DNA of 64,000 nt from Rhodococcus sp. BP22. GTDB lineage: Bacteria > Actinomycetota > Actinomycetes > Mycobacteriales > Mycobacteriaceae. Shown one piece after another: positions 8,769-18,565 of the stretch. Under the pieces are notes generated by a model, which was given only the letters and a program-made list of their open reading frames with translations, was not told the origin of the DNA and did no database searches. The stretch lies in NCBI RefSeq assembly GCF_014281965.1, contig NZ_JACFTB010000001.1, positions 186,001-250,000 on the forward strand, written 5' to 3'. Each line of letters begins with the position of its first letter. Positions within the stretch are counted from its first letter, which is position 1. The translations under genes and the position numbers were made by a program.

Positions 8769-10029
8769 GACGGGCCTCCAGATGATCGACGACGCCATCC
8801 AACGAAACCTGCTGCTGTTCACCGGTGGCGAGCTCTTTGACAACGACGGACATCTCGGCAAGTTCTTTGTCGCCGAGTATCAAAGCGAAGCGCGCTCCCG
8901 AGCGATCGGCTGCCTTCATTGCTCCCTTCACACCACGATTTCCGTAGGCCAGGTCGACGCTGATTCCCTTTTTCCGCAAATCCCCCGCGATGGCTACGAT
9001 CTTCGCTTTCGCTTCCAGACCGAGCGGAACTCCGAAGACTGCGCACCTGGCGGAAGCACCTGCCGATTTGCCCTCGGCTGCGAGCGCGAGCATCGTACGG
9101 TCGACGCCGAGCCCGAATCCGATTCCCGAAAGCTCCTGGCCACCCAGCTGCGCCATGAGGCCGTCGTAGCGGCCCCCGCCGCCGATTCCGGACTGGGCAC
9201 CGAGGCCGTCGTGCACGAATTCGAACGTGGTCTTCGTGTAGTAATCGAGCCCTCGCACCATGCGCGGATTCACGACATACGTAACTTTCATCGCGTCGAG
9301 GTGGGCGCGTACCTCGTCGAAGTGCGCCTTGGCGGAATCGGAAAGGTGATCGAGCATCAGCGGCGCTTCGGCGGTCATCTCGCGGACTTCCGGCCGCTTG
9401 TCGTCCAGCACACGCAACGGATTGATCTCCGCGCGGCGTCGAGTGTCCTCGTCGAGCGGCAGGGCGAACAAGAACTCCTGCAGTAACTTTCGGTACTGCG
9501 GGCGACAGGTGTCGTCACCGAGCGAGGTGATCTCGAGCCTGAAGTCGGTCAACCCGACACTACGAAACCCGGTGTCGGCGACAGCGATGACTTCGGCGTC
9601 CAGAGCTGGATCGTCTACGCCGATCGCCTCGACACCCACTTGTTGCAGCTGACGGTAGCGGCCGGCCTGTGGCCGCTCGTAGCGGAAGAAGGGCCCGGCA
9701 TATGCCAGCTTTAACGGGAGCGCCCCTCGATCGAGGCCGTGTTCGATTACCGCGCGCATCACCCCGGCAGTGCCTTCCGGCCGGAGAGTGACCGATCGGT
9801 CCCCTCGATCGGCGAAGGTGTACATCTCCTTGCTGACCACGTCGGTCGACTCGCCGACGCCGCGGGCGAAGAGTCCGGTGTCCTCGAATATCGGCAGTTC
9901 GATATGCCCGTACCCCGCATTTCGTGCTGCGGTCAGTAACCCCGCTCGAACAGCGACGAATTCGGCGGAGTTCGGCGGAAAGTAGTCTGGAACACCCTTG
10001 GGTGCAGAGAAGGTCGTCGGCTTGCTCAC
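8758..10029 (-). CDS. hisS: Histidyl-tRNA synthetase
   Basis: This class II synthetase of 423 aa starts [19 protein letters not shown]. Motif 2 is in [10 protein letters not shown]...[14 protein letters not shown]. The histidine-binding signature is [14 protein letters not shown], and motif 3 is in [15 protein letters not shown]. The C-terminal anticodon-binding domain begins near [16 protein letters not shown]. Length is typical for the family. The start overlaps the stop of the metallo-beta-lactamase gene by 4 bp (10026-10029), so the two are co-transcribed. Confidence 0.97.
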   Translation of the reverse strand: MSKPTTFSAPKGVPDYFPPNSAEFVAVRAGLLTAARNAGYGHIELPIFEDTGLFARGVGESTDVVSKEMYTFADRGDRSVTLRPEGTAGVMRAVIEHGLDRGALPLKLAYAGPFFRYERPQAGRYRQLQQVGVEAIGVDDPALDAEVIAVADTGFRSVGLTDFRLEITSLGDDTCRPQYRKLLQEFLFALPLDEDTRRRAEINPLRVLDDKRPEVREMTAEAPLMLDHLSDSAKAHFDEVRAHLDAMKVTYVVNPRMVRGLDYYTKTTFEFVHDGLGAQSGIGGGGRYDGLMAQLGGQELSGIGFGLGVDRTMLALAAEGKSAGASARCAVFGVPLGLEAKAKIVAIAGDLRKKGISVDLAYGNRGVKGAMKAADRSGARFALILGDKELAEMSVVVKELATGEQQQVSLDGVVDHLEARLAD

Positions 10030-10724
10030 GAGTGCATATTTCCTTGTTCGGGACCGGACAGTCCAACGAGAAACGGATTGGACGCGCGTTCTTGGCCGAT
10101 GGAGCTCTGGCCGCCGTGTCCGGGAAGGATCACGGTGTCGTCGGCCAGTGGGAGTAGAGACCGGCCTATCGAGCGGAGCAACTGGTCATGATCACCACCG
10201 GGGAGGTCGCTGCGGCCGATCGAACCGGCGAAGAGAGTGTCGCCGGTCAAAGCAATAGACACATCCCCGTCCGGCGCATCGATCGTTGTCGTGAATACCA
10301 CCGACCCTCGAGTGTGGCCCGGGGTACGCAGCACGCCGAACGTGATTCCTGCGAGTTCGAGAGTCATTCCGTCCTCGAGATCGAGTACCTCGTCCGGTTC
10401 GTGGAACTCGGTGTCACCCAACATCGCAGCCAACGCCGGCCCGGTCCCTCGAATCGGGTCCGAGAGCATGTATCGGTCCTCGGCCTGTATGTAGGCGGGG
10501 ATCCCGAACTTTCTGCAGACAGGTTCCACGGACCAGGTGTGATCGAGGTGCCCATGAGTGAGGAGCACGGCAACCGGCGTCGTGTTCGAGGAGTTCAGAA
10601 ACTCGAACAGGGGCTCTGCCGCATCCTGACCGGGATCGACGACGACGCATTCGTTTGCCCCGTCCTGGGCGAGGATGTAGCAGTTGGTCTGGAACATTCC
10701 CGCCGGGAATCCGGTGACGAGCAC
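10026..10724 (-). CDS. Metallo-beta-lactamase-fold hydrolase (glyoxalase II-like)
   Basis: This 232-aa soluble protein carries the zinc motif [13 protein letters not shown] (HxHxDH), a further His in [12 protein letters not shown], an Asp in [13 protein letters not shown], and the final His in LPGHGGQSS. This is the complete set of MBL ligands. The family hydrolyses thioesters such as lactoylglutathione in other bacteria. Actinomycetes use mycothiol, so a different thioester or a persulfide is more likely. It corresponds in position to Rv2581c and overlaps hisS by 4 bp. Confidence 0.88.
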   Translation of the reverse strand: MLVTGFPAGMFQTNCYILAQDGANECVVVDPGQDAAEPLFEFLNSSNTTPVAVLLTHGHLDHTWSVEPVCRKFGIPAYIQAEDRYMLSDPIRGTGPALAAMLGDTEFHEPDEVLDLEDGMTLELAGITFGVLRTPGHTRGSVVFTTTIDAPDGDVSIALTGDTLFAGSIGRSDLPGGDHDQLLRSIGRSLLPLADDTVILPGHGGQSSIGQERASNPFLVGLSGPEQGNMHS

Positions 10725-10939
10725 AGCTGTAGCTCCTAGATCGGTCTGGCACGGTCTTTTCTCCAGCCTAGTTGCACGGTGTCCACACTGGCATCGCCAG
10801 TGCCTGGCGCTGCGCGCCCGCGGTGCCCGTCAGAGTGTTCTCAGGATGTAATGGCACACTCACTGACGGCCGGTTTCGGCTCCGAACAGCCGGATCGAGC
10901 GCCGGTAATCGATCGAGGACAAGCGGGAGGACAGGCGAA

Positions 10940-11797
10940 TTGCCCAGCAACGAGCAACGGCGTGAGGCAGCGAAAAGGAAGCTCGAGCGACAACTCGAAC
11001 ACCGAGCAGAGCGAGCCAAGAAGCGCAAACAGCTGACGATCGCCGGGTCCGTTCTGGGCGTGGCCGTCGTGGTCGGCGCGGTCGCAGTCGTATTCGCTAT
11101 CACCAGGGGCGGCGACGAACCCGAGACGACGGCAGCGGGTACACCGTCTGCAGACACGCTCATCAGCGACGGCCGGTCCGAGCCGCTTCCAGCGACCGTG
11201 AACTGCGCGTACCCGCCTGCACAGGCACCGGCGGCGAAGCCGAATACGCCACCGCGCACCGACGCGATTCCGACGAGCGACGAGCCCCTGAGCTACAGCA
11301 TGGAAACCTCGCAGGGCAACATCGGGCTCACGCTGAACAATCCGCAGGCGCCGTGCACTGTCAACAGCTTCGTCTCACTCGCAAACCAGGGATACTTCGA
11401 CGGAACCTCCTGCCACCGTCTCACGACGTCTGCAGGGTTACAGGTGCTCCAGTGCGGCGATCCTGCGGGTACCGGTCAAGGTGGACCCGGTTACGAGTTC
11501 GCCGATGAGTTCCCTGTCGACCAATACAACGTCGGCGACCCTGCAGCCGGCCAGCCGATTTCCTATCCCCGCGGCACCCTTGCCATGGCAAACGCCGGGC
11601 CCGGAACCAATGGAAGCCAGTTCTTCCTCGTCTTCGGTGATTCGAAGCTGCCTCCCGCGTACACGGCGTTCGGAACCATCGACGAGACGGGTCTGCAGAC
11701 TCTTGACAAGGTCGCAGCAGGCGGGGTCGAAGGCGGTGCCCAAGACGGAAAGCCGGCCCTTCCCGTAGAGATCACGAACGTGGTGAGCGATCTATGA
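10940..11797 (+). CDS. ppiB: Peptidyl-prolyl cis-trans isomerase, cyclophilin type, membrane anchored
   Basis: The TTG at 10940 follows GGGAGG (10925-10930) with 9-nt spacing and yields 285 aa beginning MPSNEQRREAAKRKLERQ. The basic, helical N-terminus leads into a single membrane anchor (KQLTIAGSVLGVAVVVGAVAVVFA). The cyclophilin domain follows outside the membrane and includes TSCHRLTTSAGLQVLQCGDP, GTLAMANAGPGTNGSQFFLVF and YTAFGTIDE. It is the counterpart of Rv2582. The stop overlaps the next gene by 4 bp, and that gene is a paralogue. Probably assists folding of exported proteins. Confidence 0.9.
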   Translation: MPSNEQRREAAKRKLERQLEHRAERAKKRKQLTIAGSVLGVAVVVGAVAVVFAITRGGDEPETTAAGTPSADTLISDGRSEPLPATVNCAYPPAQAPAAKPNTPPRTDAIPTSDEPLSYSMETSQGNIGLTLNNPQAPCTVNSFVSLANQGYFDGTSCHRLTTSAGLQVLQCGDPAGTGQGGPGYEFADEFPVDQYNVGDPAAGQPISYPRGTLAMANAGPGTNGSQFFLVFGDSKLPPAYTAFGTIDETGLQTLDKVAAGGVEGGAQDGKPALPVEITNVVSDL

Positions 11798-12576
11798 TCA
11801 CCCGCTCGGCTTTGTTCGTGGCGGCCGGTGCGGTAGCCGTGCTCGTGGCTGGTTGCTCATCGGACACATCGGGAACTGCGACGGCGTTGGCATCGACGCC
11901 GAAGACTACTACCAGCGCCGCACCCGAGCCGGAATTGGATCTGAGCCAGTTCGGGGCATTACCTGCGGTCCCCGCACCCGAAGCGCCGACGGCGAGTTGT
12001 GTCTATCCCGCGGCGACTCCTGCCGTCCGAGACAACAACCCTCCGCCGACGAGCGATGTGGCTGCACAAGGGACGGTCGAGGTGTCGATGACGACGAGCC
12101 AAGGGCCGATCGGATTGACCTTGGACCGGTCCGAAGCCCCCTGCACTGTCAACAGCTTCACCAACTTGGCGGCTCAGGGCTATTTCGACGACACCCCGTG
12201 CCATCGTCTGACCACCTCCCCTGGCTTGGAGGTTCTCCAGTGTGGTGATCCCTCGGGCAAGGGATCCAGGGGTCCGGGTTACGAATATCCGAACGAATAC
12301 CCGACCACGGCGTACCCCGCCGATGATCCCGCTTCGTCGACGCCGGTTGTGTACCCACGCGGAACGCTCGCGATGGCGAATGCCGGACCCGACACGAACG
12401 GAAGCCAGTTCTTCCTCGTCTACGAAGACTCGGTGCTGCCTCCGCAGTACACCGTCTTCGGGACGATTTCTGCCGAGGGACTCGCAACGCTCGACGAGGT
12501 CGCTGCGGCAGGGGTTGCAACCCCCGGCGGCGACGGCGCCCCGAACGCAGCTGTGACCATACAAACCGTCACCTAG
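11794..12576 (+). CDS. Cyclophilin-type peptidyl-prolyl isomerase lipoprotein
   Basis: This 260-aa protein has a signal peptide ending in the lipobox VLVAG-C, then an Ser/Thr/Ala linker and a cyclophilin domain. Its motifs CHRLTTSPGLEVLQCGDP and GTLAMANAGPDTNGSQFFLVY are nearly the same as those of the preceding gene, indicating tandem duplication. The partner keeps an N-terminal anchor, whereas this copy is lipidated. The ATGA overlap (11794-11797) indicates coupled translation. Likely a cell-envelope foldase. Confidence 0.88.
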   Translation: MITRSALFVAAGAVAVLVAGCSSDTSGTATALASTPKTTTSAAPEPELDLSQFGALPAVPAPEAPTASCVYPAATPAVRDNNPPPTSDVAAQGTVEVSMTTSQGPIGLTLDRSEAPCTVNSFTNLAAQGYFDDTPCHRLTTSPGLEVLQCGDPSGKGSRGPGYEYPNEYPTTAYPADDPASSTPVVYPRGTLAMANAGPDTNGSQFFLVYEDSVLPPQYTVFGTISAEGLATLDEVAAAGVATPGGDGAPNAAVTIQTVT

Positions 12577-12586
12577 CGCCCCCACC

Positions 12587-12625
12587 GGCTCGGTCGAGCG
12601 CGCGTACACGCCGCTCGACCGAGCC
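12587..12625. terminator. Hairpin between convergent PPIase and relA genes
   Basis: Perfect 14-bp inverted repeat (12587-12600 with 12612-12625) and 11-nt loop. There is no T-run on either strand, so it may act as a bidirectional hairpin terminator of the actinobacterial type. Confidence 0.6.
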
Positions 12626-12634
12626 AGTGAAGGT

Positions 12635-15010
12635 TCAGGCCGCCGAGGTCAGGCGGTAGACGTCGTAGACGCCTTCGACGTTGCGGACGACATTGAGAAC
12701 ATGCCCCAGGTGCTTCGGGTCGCCCATCTCGAAGGTGAACTTGCTGATGGCGACTCGATCACCTGATGTTGCTACCGACGCGGACAGAATGTTGACTTTC
12801 TCGTCGGCCAGAGCCTTCGTGACATCGGAGAGTAGTCGGTGCCGATCGAGAGCCTCGATCTGGATGGCGACCAGGAACACGGACGACGCCGACGGTGCCC
12901 ATTGCACATCGACGAACCGTTCGGACTGCTCCTCCAGCGACTTGGCGTTGGTGCAGTCGGTTCGGTGCACGCTGACCGATCCACCGCGGGTGACGAATCC
13001 GAGGATCTCGTCGCCCGGAACCGGAGTACAGCATTTGGCCAACTTCGCCACGATGCCTTCGGCGCCCGAAACGAGCACGCCTGCGTCACCGACATGCCGA
13101 GCCCGGGTGGGAATCGTCGACGGTGTCGATCGCTCGGCGAGCTCTTCTTCGACGTCGCCTACCCCGCCCAGATGAGCAACCAGGCGTTGTACGACGTGCT
13201 GGGCAGACACGTGGCTTTCACCGACCGCCGTGTACAGCGCGGAGACATCCACATAACGCAATTCGTGCGCAATGGTGGACATCGATTCCGCGTTCATCAG
13301 ACGCTGAAGCGGTAGACCTCCACGACGGACTTCCTTGGCGATCGAGTCCTTACCGGCTTCCAGTGCCTCTTCGCGGCGTTCCTTGGCGAACCACTGCCTG
13401 ATCTTCGATTTGGCACGCGGAGAGACTACGAAACCTTGCCAATCACGGCTGGGTCCCGCGGTGGCGGCCTTGGAGGTGAAAACCTCGACAACCTCGCCGT
13501 TGTCCAAGGTGCGTTCCAGTGCCACGAGCCTGCCGTTGACGCGCGCTCCAATGCAACGGTGGCCGACTTCGGTGTGGACCGCGTATGCAAAGTCGACCGG
13601 GCACGAACCCGCAGGCAAAGTTATAACGTCACCCTTCGGGGTGAACACGAAGATCTCTTTGACTGCAAGGTCGTAACGCAAAGATTCGAGGAACTCCCCC
13701 GGATCCGCTGCCTCTCGCTGCCAGTCGAGCAGTTGACGCATCCAGGCCATGTCGTCGACCTCGGCGTTGTCGTTGCCGTGTTTGCCTCGGGTCTCCTTGT
13801 ATCGCCAGTGCGCAGCAATACCGAATTCTGCTGTCCTGTGCATCTCCCGGGTGCGGATCTGCACCTCGAGCGGTTTCCCCTCGGGCCCGACCACAGTCGT
13901 GTGGAGCGATTGGTAGACGCCGTATCGGGGCTGGGCGATGTAGTCCTTGAATCGCCCGGCCATCGGCTGCCACAACGAGTGCACGACGCCGACCGCCGCG
14001 TAGCAGTCACGAATCTCGTCGCACAGAATGCGAACGCCGACGAGGTCGTGGATATCGTCGAAGTCGCGTCCCTTGACGATCATCTTCTGATAGATCGACC
14101 AGTAGTGTTTCGGGCGCCCCTCCACCACGGCGCTGATACGCGATGCCGACAACGATGCGTTGATCTCCGCTCGAACCTTCTCGAGGTACGTGTCACGGGA
14201 AGGCGCTCGGTCCGCGACGAGTCGGACGATCTCGTCATACTTCTTTGGGTGCAGGATTGCGAACGCCAAGTCTTCGAGCTCCCACTTGACCGTAGCCATT
14301 CCCAACCGATGAGCAAGCGGCGCAATAACTTCCAAGGTTTCCTTGGCCTTGCGCGCCTGCTTTTCCGGCGGGAGAAACCTCATGGTCCGCATATTGTGAA
14401 GTCGGTCGGCGACCTTGATCACCAACACGCGGGGATCGCGTGCCATGGCAATGATCATCTTGCGAATGGTCTCGCCTTCGGCTGCGCTGCCGAGCGCTAC
14501 TTTGTCGAGTTTGGTGACCCCGTCGACGAGATGCGCGACCTCCTCACCGAACTCCTCGGTGAGTTGCTCGAGCGAGTATCCCGTGTCCTCGACAGTGTCG
14601 TGCAGCAGAGCAGCGACGAGCGTGGTCGTATCCATCCCGAGCTCGGCGAGAATGTTCGCCACTGCAAGCGGATGCGTGATGTAGGGGTCGCCCGACTTGC
14701 GCATCTGCGTAGCGTGCCGCTCGTCGGCGACGTCGTAGGCACGTTGCAGCAACGCGAGATCGGCCTTCGGGTACAGGTCCCGATGCAGACTGACAAGAGG
14801 TTCGAGAACCGGTTTGACGGCAGCCGAGCGACCAGCAGTGATCCGGCGCGCCAGACGAGCGCGAACCCTTCTCGATGCCGACGTAGGAACAGCCGGAACA
14901 GACGCACGTCCGGCTGTCGACGGGGCGGCTGGATCGGCCGTATTCGATTCGGGCGTCGCGGAATCCGAAGCGGGCCGTTCGGGCGAGGGTTGGTCGAGGT
15001 AACTGGTCAC
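12635..15010 (-). CDS. relA: Bifunctional (p)ppGpp synthetase/hydrolase RelA/SpoT homologue (Rel)
   Basis: This 791-aa protein sets (p)ppGpp levels in the stringent response. After a ~60-residue disordered N-terminus comes the hydrolase domain, with intact HD in [13 protein letters not shown] (H137, D138). The synthetase domain follows ([39 protein letters not shown]). The TGS domain begins [17 protein letters not shown], a zinc-finger-like region contains [12 protein letters not shown], and an ACT domain closes the protein. Both active sites look complete, so it is bifunctional. It sits just downstream of apt in the same direction, linking purine salvage and alarmone genes. Confidence 0.96.
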   Translation of the reverse strand: MTSYLDQPSPERPASDSATPESNTADPAAPSTAGRASVPAVPTSASRRVRARLARRITAGRSAAVKPVLEPLVSLHRDLYPKADLALLQRAYDVADERHATQMRKSGDPYITHPLAVANILAELGMDTTTLVAALLHDTVEDTGYSLEQLTEEFGEEVAHLVDGVTKLDKVALGSAAEGETIRKMIIAMARDPRVLVIKVADRLHNMRTMRFLPPEKQARKAKETLEVIAPLAHRLGMATVKWELEDLAFAILHPKKYDEIVRLVADRAPSRDTYLEKVRAEINASLSASRISAVVEGRPKHYWSIYQKMIVKGRDFDDIHDLVGVRILCDEIRDCYAAVGVVHSLWQPMAGRFKDYIAQPRYGVYQSLHTTVVGPEGKPLEVQIRTREMHRTAEFGIAAHWRYKETRGKHGNDNAEVDDMAWMRQLLDWQREAADPGEFLESLRYDLAVKEIFVFTPKGDVITLPAGSCPVDFAYAVHTEVGHRCIGARVNGRLVALERTLDNGEVVEVFTSKAATAGPSRDWQGFVVSPRAKSKIRQWFAKERREEALEAGKDSIAKEVRRGGLPLQRLMNAESMSTIAHELRYVDVSALYTAVGESHVSAQHVVQRLVAHLGGVGDVEEELAERSTPSTIPTRARHVGDAGVLVSGAEGIVAKLAKCCTPVPGDEILGFVTRGGSVSVHRTDCTNAKSLEEQSERFVDVQWAPSASSVFLVAIQIEALDRHRLLSDVTKALADEKVNILSASVATSGDRVAISKFTFEMGDPKHLGHVLNVVRNVEGVYDVYRLTSAA

Positions 15011-15090
15011 GCTGATCGCCTCCTGCCGCGTTTGAGTTCATGGCCCGGTCTTGCACCGGGCACACACGCTCCGTGGTCCGACTTTAGTCC

Positions 15091-15654
15091 TCACACATTT
15101 TTCAAGGAGGTGAGCGGGTACCCATCGCACCTGTAGCGACCTTGAAGCTCCGCTATCTCCAGCACTACGGCAGCTCCTACAACCTTCGCTCCACGTGCGC
15201 GCAGCAATGTCGCCGTCGCGGCGATAGTGCCCCCGGTCGCCAGCACATCGTCGACGACTAGGACGCGCCGGCCTACCAAGTCGATGGATTCGGGGATCTC
15301 CAGTTGGGCGGATCCATATTCGAGCTCGTACCGCTGCGATACGACGGGCGGAGGAAGTTTGCCGGCCTTGCGCACCGCGAGTACACCAGATCCGAGCGCA
15401 AGCGCCACGCCGGCACCGAGTAGAAACCCGCGAGCGTCGATACCTGCCACCAGGTCCGCGTCCCCTCCAGCGACTGCCAGCGCTTCGATGACCGTCGAGA
15501 GGCCGTCCGCATCGGCGAACACCGGTGTCAGATCGGCGAAACGTACGCCCTGGACCGGGAAATCGTTTGCCCAGCGGACCAATCGGTCGATGTTTGCCGA
15601 GGCTGTCTCGGCCGACTCGTTCGTGTTGAAAGTTGTTTCACGGTGTTTGCTCAC
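15091..15654 (-). CDS. apt: Adenine phosphoribosyltransferase
   Basis: The protein converts adenine plus PRPP to AMP. The open frame extends far upstream, but the GTG at 15654 overlaps the stop of the lipoprotein gene as GTGA and gives 187 aa, the normal APRT length. The PRPP-binding loop is RVLVVDDVLATGGT, and the N-terminal part contains VQGVRFADLTPVFAD and VAGIDARGFLLG. It is the last member of a secD-secF-lipoprotein-apt run and is followed by relA about 80 bp later, the M. tuberculosis order Rv2583c-Rv2588c. Confidence 0.93.
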   Translation of the reverse strand: MSKHRETTFNTNESAETASANIDRLVRWANDFPVQGVRFADLTPVFADADGLSTVIEALAVAGGDADLVAGIDARGFLLGAGVALALGSGVLAVRKAGKLPPPVVSQRYELEYGSAQLEIPESIDLVGRRVLVVDDVLATGGTIAATATLLRARGAKVVGAAVVLEIAELQGRYRCDGYPLTSLKNV

Positions 15655-17366
15655 CGAAGGAGTATCCACCGATCCATATTCCAGCCCGCACCCGCGGCGG
15701 TCGGATTGGCGACGACGTTTTTCATCCCAGCCGCTACGAGGAGCATCCTCGGCTGGTTGAACAGCGGCAACGACGGCATCTCGTTCCACAGGATGTTCTC
15801 GCCCTCCGTCGCTACCGCAAGAACACTTGCGTCGGATGTATCGACGGCAAGTTGGTCGACGATTGCATTCACCCGACCGTTGTCGTAACCGCCCACGTTG
15901 CTACCGACGCCACCACGCAGGCTGTACCGACCTGCCGCCTCGGACACGGCGCCTGCCGCACCCGACGCCGACGCGGTCGATCCAAGCACCACGTCGACTT
16001 CGCCCCGCTGAAGGGCAGAGGGAGAGAACTGCGCCGACGATGCGTCGACCACGTTGATTCCTGCTGGACCGCACGAGGCGGCGATAGTGGACACGATGTC
16101 CCCTCGACGTGTATCCGGAGCGAGGTAACCGACCCGGATCGTCGGATTCGTCACACCAGCGGCCCGAAGTTCGGACGACGATGCGGTCGTGTCCGGTTGT
16201 CGATAGCGCCCGGCCGCAGCAGCCGACACCGGCGGGTAGAGCAGGGTGTCGGGCTGCACAAGTCTGGAATCGACTACGCCAGATCCAATTCCGACGCTCT
16301 TCTCGTATCCGGAATGCCCTACCTCGTCGAACAACTGTTGGCGCGGAATACACGAGGCGAGCGCTCGCCGTACCGCCGGCGAAGAAAGGGTTCCTGCGGT
16401 GGCGAACGTCAACTGCTCGACCCCCTTCGAGGGAAGGCCGATGCGGTCGAATCCGTCGGTGGGTTCACCTCCCCCGGCACCGGAGTCCACGACCTCGAGA
16501 TCACCTGCTTCACTCCGCGCCGGGATGTCGGTTCCCTTGGGCCAGATGACAATTCGTTCGGTCTCTGGCGGGACACCCCACCACTTGTCGTTGGCTACCA
16601 GCACCAGCCCGCTTTCGACAGTGTAGGAATCGACACGGTACGGACCATTGGACGGCATGAGGGATGTATCGATCGCGTCGGGAGCGAAGTTCCAGCCAGT
16701 GTTCCAGAAATCGGCGATCCGACTCACCGCGTCCAGATCGCCACTGTTGATCGGGTCGACGATGTTGGGGACGTTCGCTGCACGCGCGACGATGTGTGCA
16801 GGGAGCAGAGCCGTCGCACCGAACAAGCTGCGCCAGTCCAGGTAGGACCGCCCGGGTGCAAAGGTCACCGTGGCTTCCTTCGTACCGGTCACACAGTCCA
16901 CTTTGTCGATATCGGAGTACCCCGCAGTCGACGCAGCGTCGAACAGCGAAGAATTGCCCTCACCGGAGGTGAAACGGCCACTCTCGGCAGCCCACGCCAA
17001 CACGAGGTCGTCGCACGTCATCGGGACGCCGTCGGAGTAGACGGCCTGCGGAGCGATCACGTAGCGAACGGTCAGAGCGGCGGCGGGCACTACCGATGCG
17101 CTTCCGATGTCGTTGTCGGACAGCGCCTCTCCCTCGGGTCCGAGATAGGTGAATCCGGTCTGAACGCGCGGGAACGCCTGGCGCGCCCCGGACGCGGCGC
17201 CGTCTACAGTTCGAGCGTTGTACGTGGACACGACATTGTCGACGGCGTACCCGATGGACGGAACTGGATCCTCGTCTGCCGAGCACCCTGCGGCCATAGC
17301 CACGGTGACGGTGGCAGCCAGTCCAGCTGCCACCGCCTTTGCGGCAGTTATTCGACAGACTCGCAC
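15651..17366 (-). CDS. ABC-transporter substrate-binding lipoprotein (oligopeptide/DppA-OppA type)
   Basis: The GTG start at 17366, 4 bp after secF, gives 571 aa. The signal peptide ends in the lipobox AMAAG-C, followed by a family-5 extracellular solute-binding domain (EGNSSLFDAASTAGYSDIDKVDC, GRSYLDWRSLFG, SNGPYRVDSYTVESGLVLVAND). No permease or ATPase genes are nearby, so it may serve a remote transporter or act as an orphan binding protein. The M. tuberculosis counterpart is Rv2585c. The stop overlaps apt by 4 bp. Confidence 0.85.
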   Translation of the reverse strand: MRVCRITAAKAVAAGLAATVTVAMAAGCSADEDPVPSIGYAVDNVVSTYNARTVDGAASGARQAFPRVQTGFTYLGPEGEALSDNDIGSASVVPAAALTVRYVIAPQAVYSDGVPMTCDDLVLAWAAESGRFTSGEGNSSLFDAASTAGYSDIDKVDCVTGTKEATVTFAPGRSYLDWRSLFGATALLPAHIVARAANVPNIVDPINSGDLDAVSRIADFWNTGWNFAPDAIDTSLMPSNGPYRVDSYTVESGLVLVANDKWWGVPPETERIVIWPKGTDIPARSEAGDLEVVDSGAGGGEPTDGFDRIGLPSKGVEQLTFATAGTLSSPAVRRALASCIPRQQLFDEVGHSGYEKSVGIGSGVVDSRLVQPDTLLYPPVSAAAAGRYRQPDTTASSSELRAAGVTNPTIRVGYLAPDTRRGDIVSTIAASCGPAGINVVDASSAQFSPSALQRGEVDVVLGSTASASGAAGAVSEAAGRYSLRGGVGSNVGGYDNGRVNAIVDQLAVDTSDASVLAVATEGENILWNEMPSLPLFNQPRMLLVAAGMKNVVANPTAAGAGWNMDRWILLR

Positions 17367-17370
17367 GTGA

Positions 17371-18564
17371 TCAATGCCTCTTCTTGTTGCGCTTTCCTGT
17401 CGGCCTCGACCCTGGCTGCGGCGTGGCCGGCGCGGACACGGTAGTGGCCGAGGACTTGACCATGCCGACGACGCCTCCGCGCTGTGCTGCTTCAGCTCGT
17501 TTGGCCATCACCTTCTTCGTATGCCCGGCGACCGGTCCCCACTTTTCCTTGATCGTCACGAGCAGCGGTGTAGCAAAGAAGATAGATGAATACGCACCCA
17601 CGATCATGCCTACCAACTGTACGAGTGCGAGGTCCTTCAGTGTTCCGACTCCGAGCAGCCATACGGCAACGATCATCAAAGCCAGCACCGGCAGGACGCC
17701 GATCACCGTCGTGTTGATCGAGCGCATGAGCGTCTGGTTCACAGCCAGGTTCGCCTGTTCTGCGTAGGTCTTACGCCTGAGATTCAGAATCCCTCTCGTG
17801 TTCTCTTCGACCTTGTCGAACACCACCACGGAGTCGTAGAGCGAGAAGCCGAGGATGGTCAACAAGCCGATCACCGTCGCGGGCGTGACCTCGAACCCGA
17901 CCAGAGAATAGACACCTGCCGTAACGAACAGATCGAACACCAGCGCCGCTAGGGCGGCCATCGCCATGTCCCGTTCGTATCTGATGGAGATGTAGATACT
18001 GACGAAGACGAGGAACACCAGCAGCGCGATCAGTGCTTTCTGGGTGATCTGTCCGCCCCAGGTCTCGCTCACGTCGGAGATGCTGATCGCATTCGGGGAC
18101 GCAACTCCGTTTCCGTCGACCGGCTCGAAAGTATCGAACAGGGCGGTCTTGACCGAATTCACTTGAGCAGCGTCGAGCGCCTCGGAACGCACCTGCACCG
18201 TGGCAGCGGCCCCGGAACCGACGGTCTGTACCGACACCGGATCGAATCCGAGGGTGTCGGCGAAGACGGTTTCGACCTGCTCGGTGCTGACGTTGTCGGC
18301 GGCGGGGATCTGAAGCCGGGTGCCACCTTCGAAATCGATTCCGAGGGTGAAGCCACGGACGGCGATACTCAACAGGCAGATCAAGATGATCGTTCCGGTC
18401 AAAATGTAATAGAAGCGCCGTCGACCGATGATCTCGAAAGCGCCGGTGCCCGTGTACAGGCGATTCATCCAGCTGTGCTGCGGCTGATCCAATTGTTCGG
18501 CGCCGGAATCTGTCAGCAGTGTGGAGGTCGGTTCTGAAGTGTTGTTCTCCGGTGAATCGGACAT
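17371..18564 (-). CDS. secF: Sec translocon accessory protein SecF
   Basis: SecF works with SecD to pull exported proteins across the membrane using proton-motive force. I start it at the ATG at 18564, just beyond the secD stop, giving 397 aa. The longer open frame overlaps secD. It shows an N-terminal membrane helix (FYYILTGTIILICLLSIAV), the conserved GIDFEGGT, a periplasmic domain, then a five-helix bundle with LTILGFSLYDSVVVFDKVEEN and SINTT. The C-terminal tail is basic and Pro-rich. Confidence 0.95.
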   Translation of the reverse strand: MSDSPENNTSEPTSTLLTDSGAEQLDQPQHSWMNRLYTGTGAFEIIGRRRFYYILTGTIILICLLSIAVRGFTLGIDFEGGTRLQIPAADNVSTEQVETVFADTLGFDPVSVQTVGSGAAATVQVRSEALDAAQVNSVKTALFDTFEPVDGNGVASPNAISISDVSETWGGQITQKALIALLVFLVFVSIYISIRYERDMAMAALAALVFDLFVTAGVYSLVGFEVTPATVIGLLTILGFSLYDSVVVFDKVEENTRGILNLRRKTYAEQANLAVNQTLMRSINTTVIGVLPVLALMIVAVWLLGVGTLKDLALVQLVGMIVGAYSSIFFATPLLVTIKEKWGPVAGHTKKVMAKRAEAAQRGGVVGMVKSSATTVSAPATPQPGSRPTGKRNKKRH

Positions 18565-18565
18565 A

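Noticed and set aside
8533-9486. 317-aa plus-strand frame
   Set aside because: Antisense to hisS and its downstream gene.
13436-15136. 566-aa open frame on the plus strand
   Set aside because: Antisense to relA; arises from high-GC codon use, no motif and no ribosome site.
16320-16345. SOS-like TCGAAC followed by GTT inside the lipoprotein gene
   Set aside because: Second half-site does not match (GTTGGC), and the position is deep inside a coding region.
15633-17444. 603-aa open frame on the plus strand
   Set aside because: Antisense to the solute-binding lipoprotein gene; the minus-strand product has a signal peptide and family motifs.
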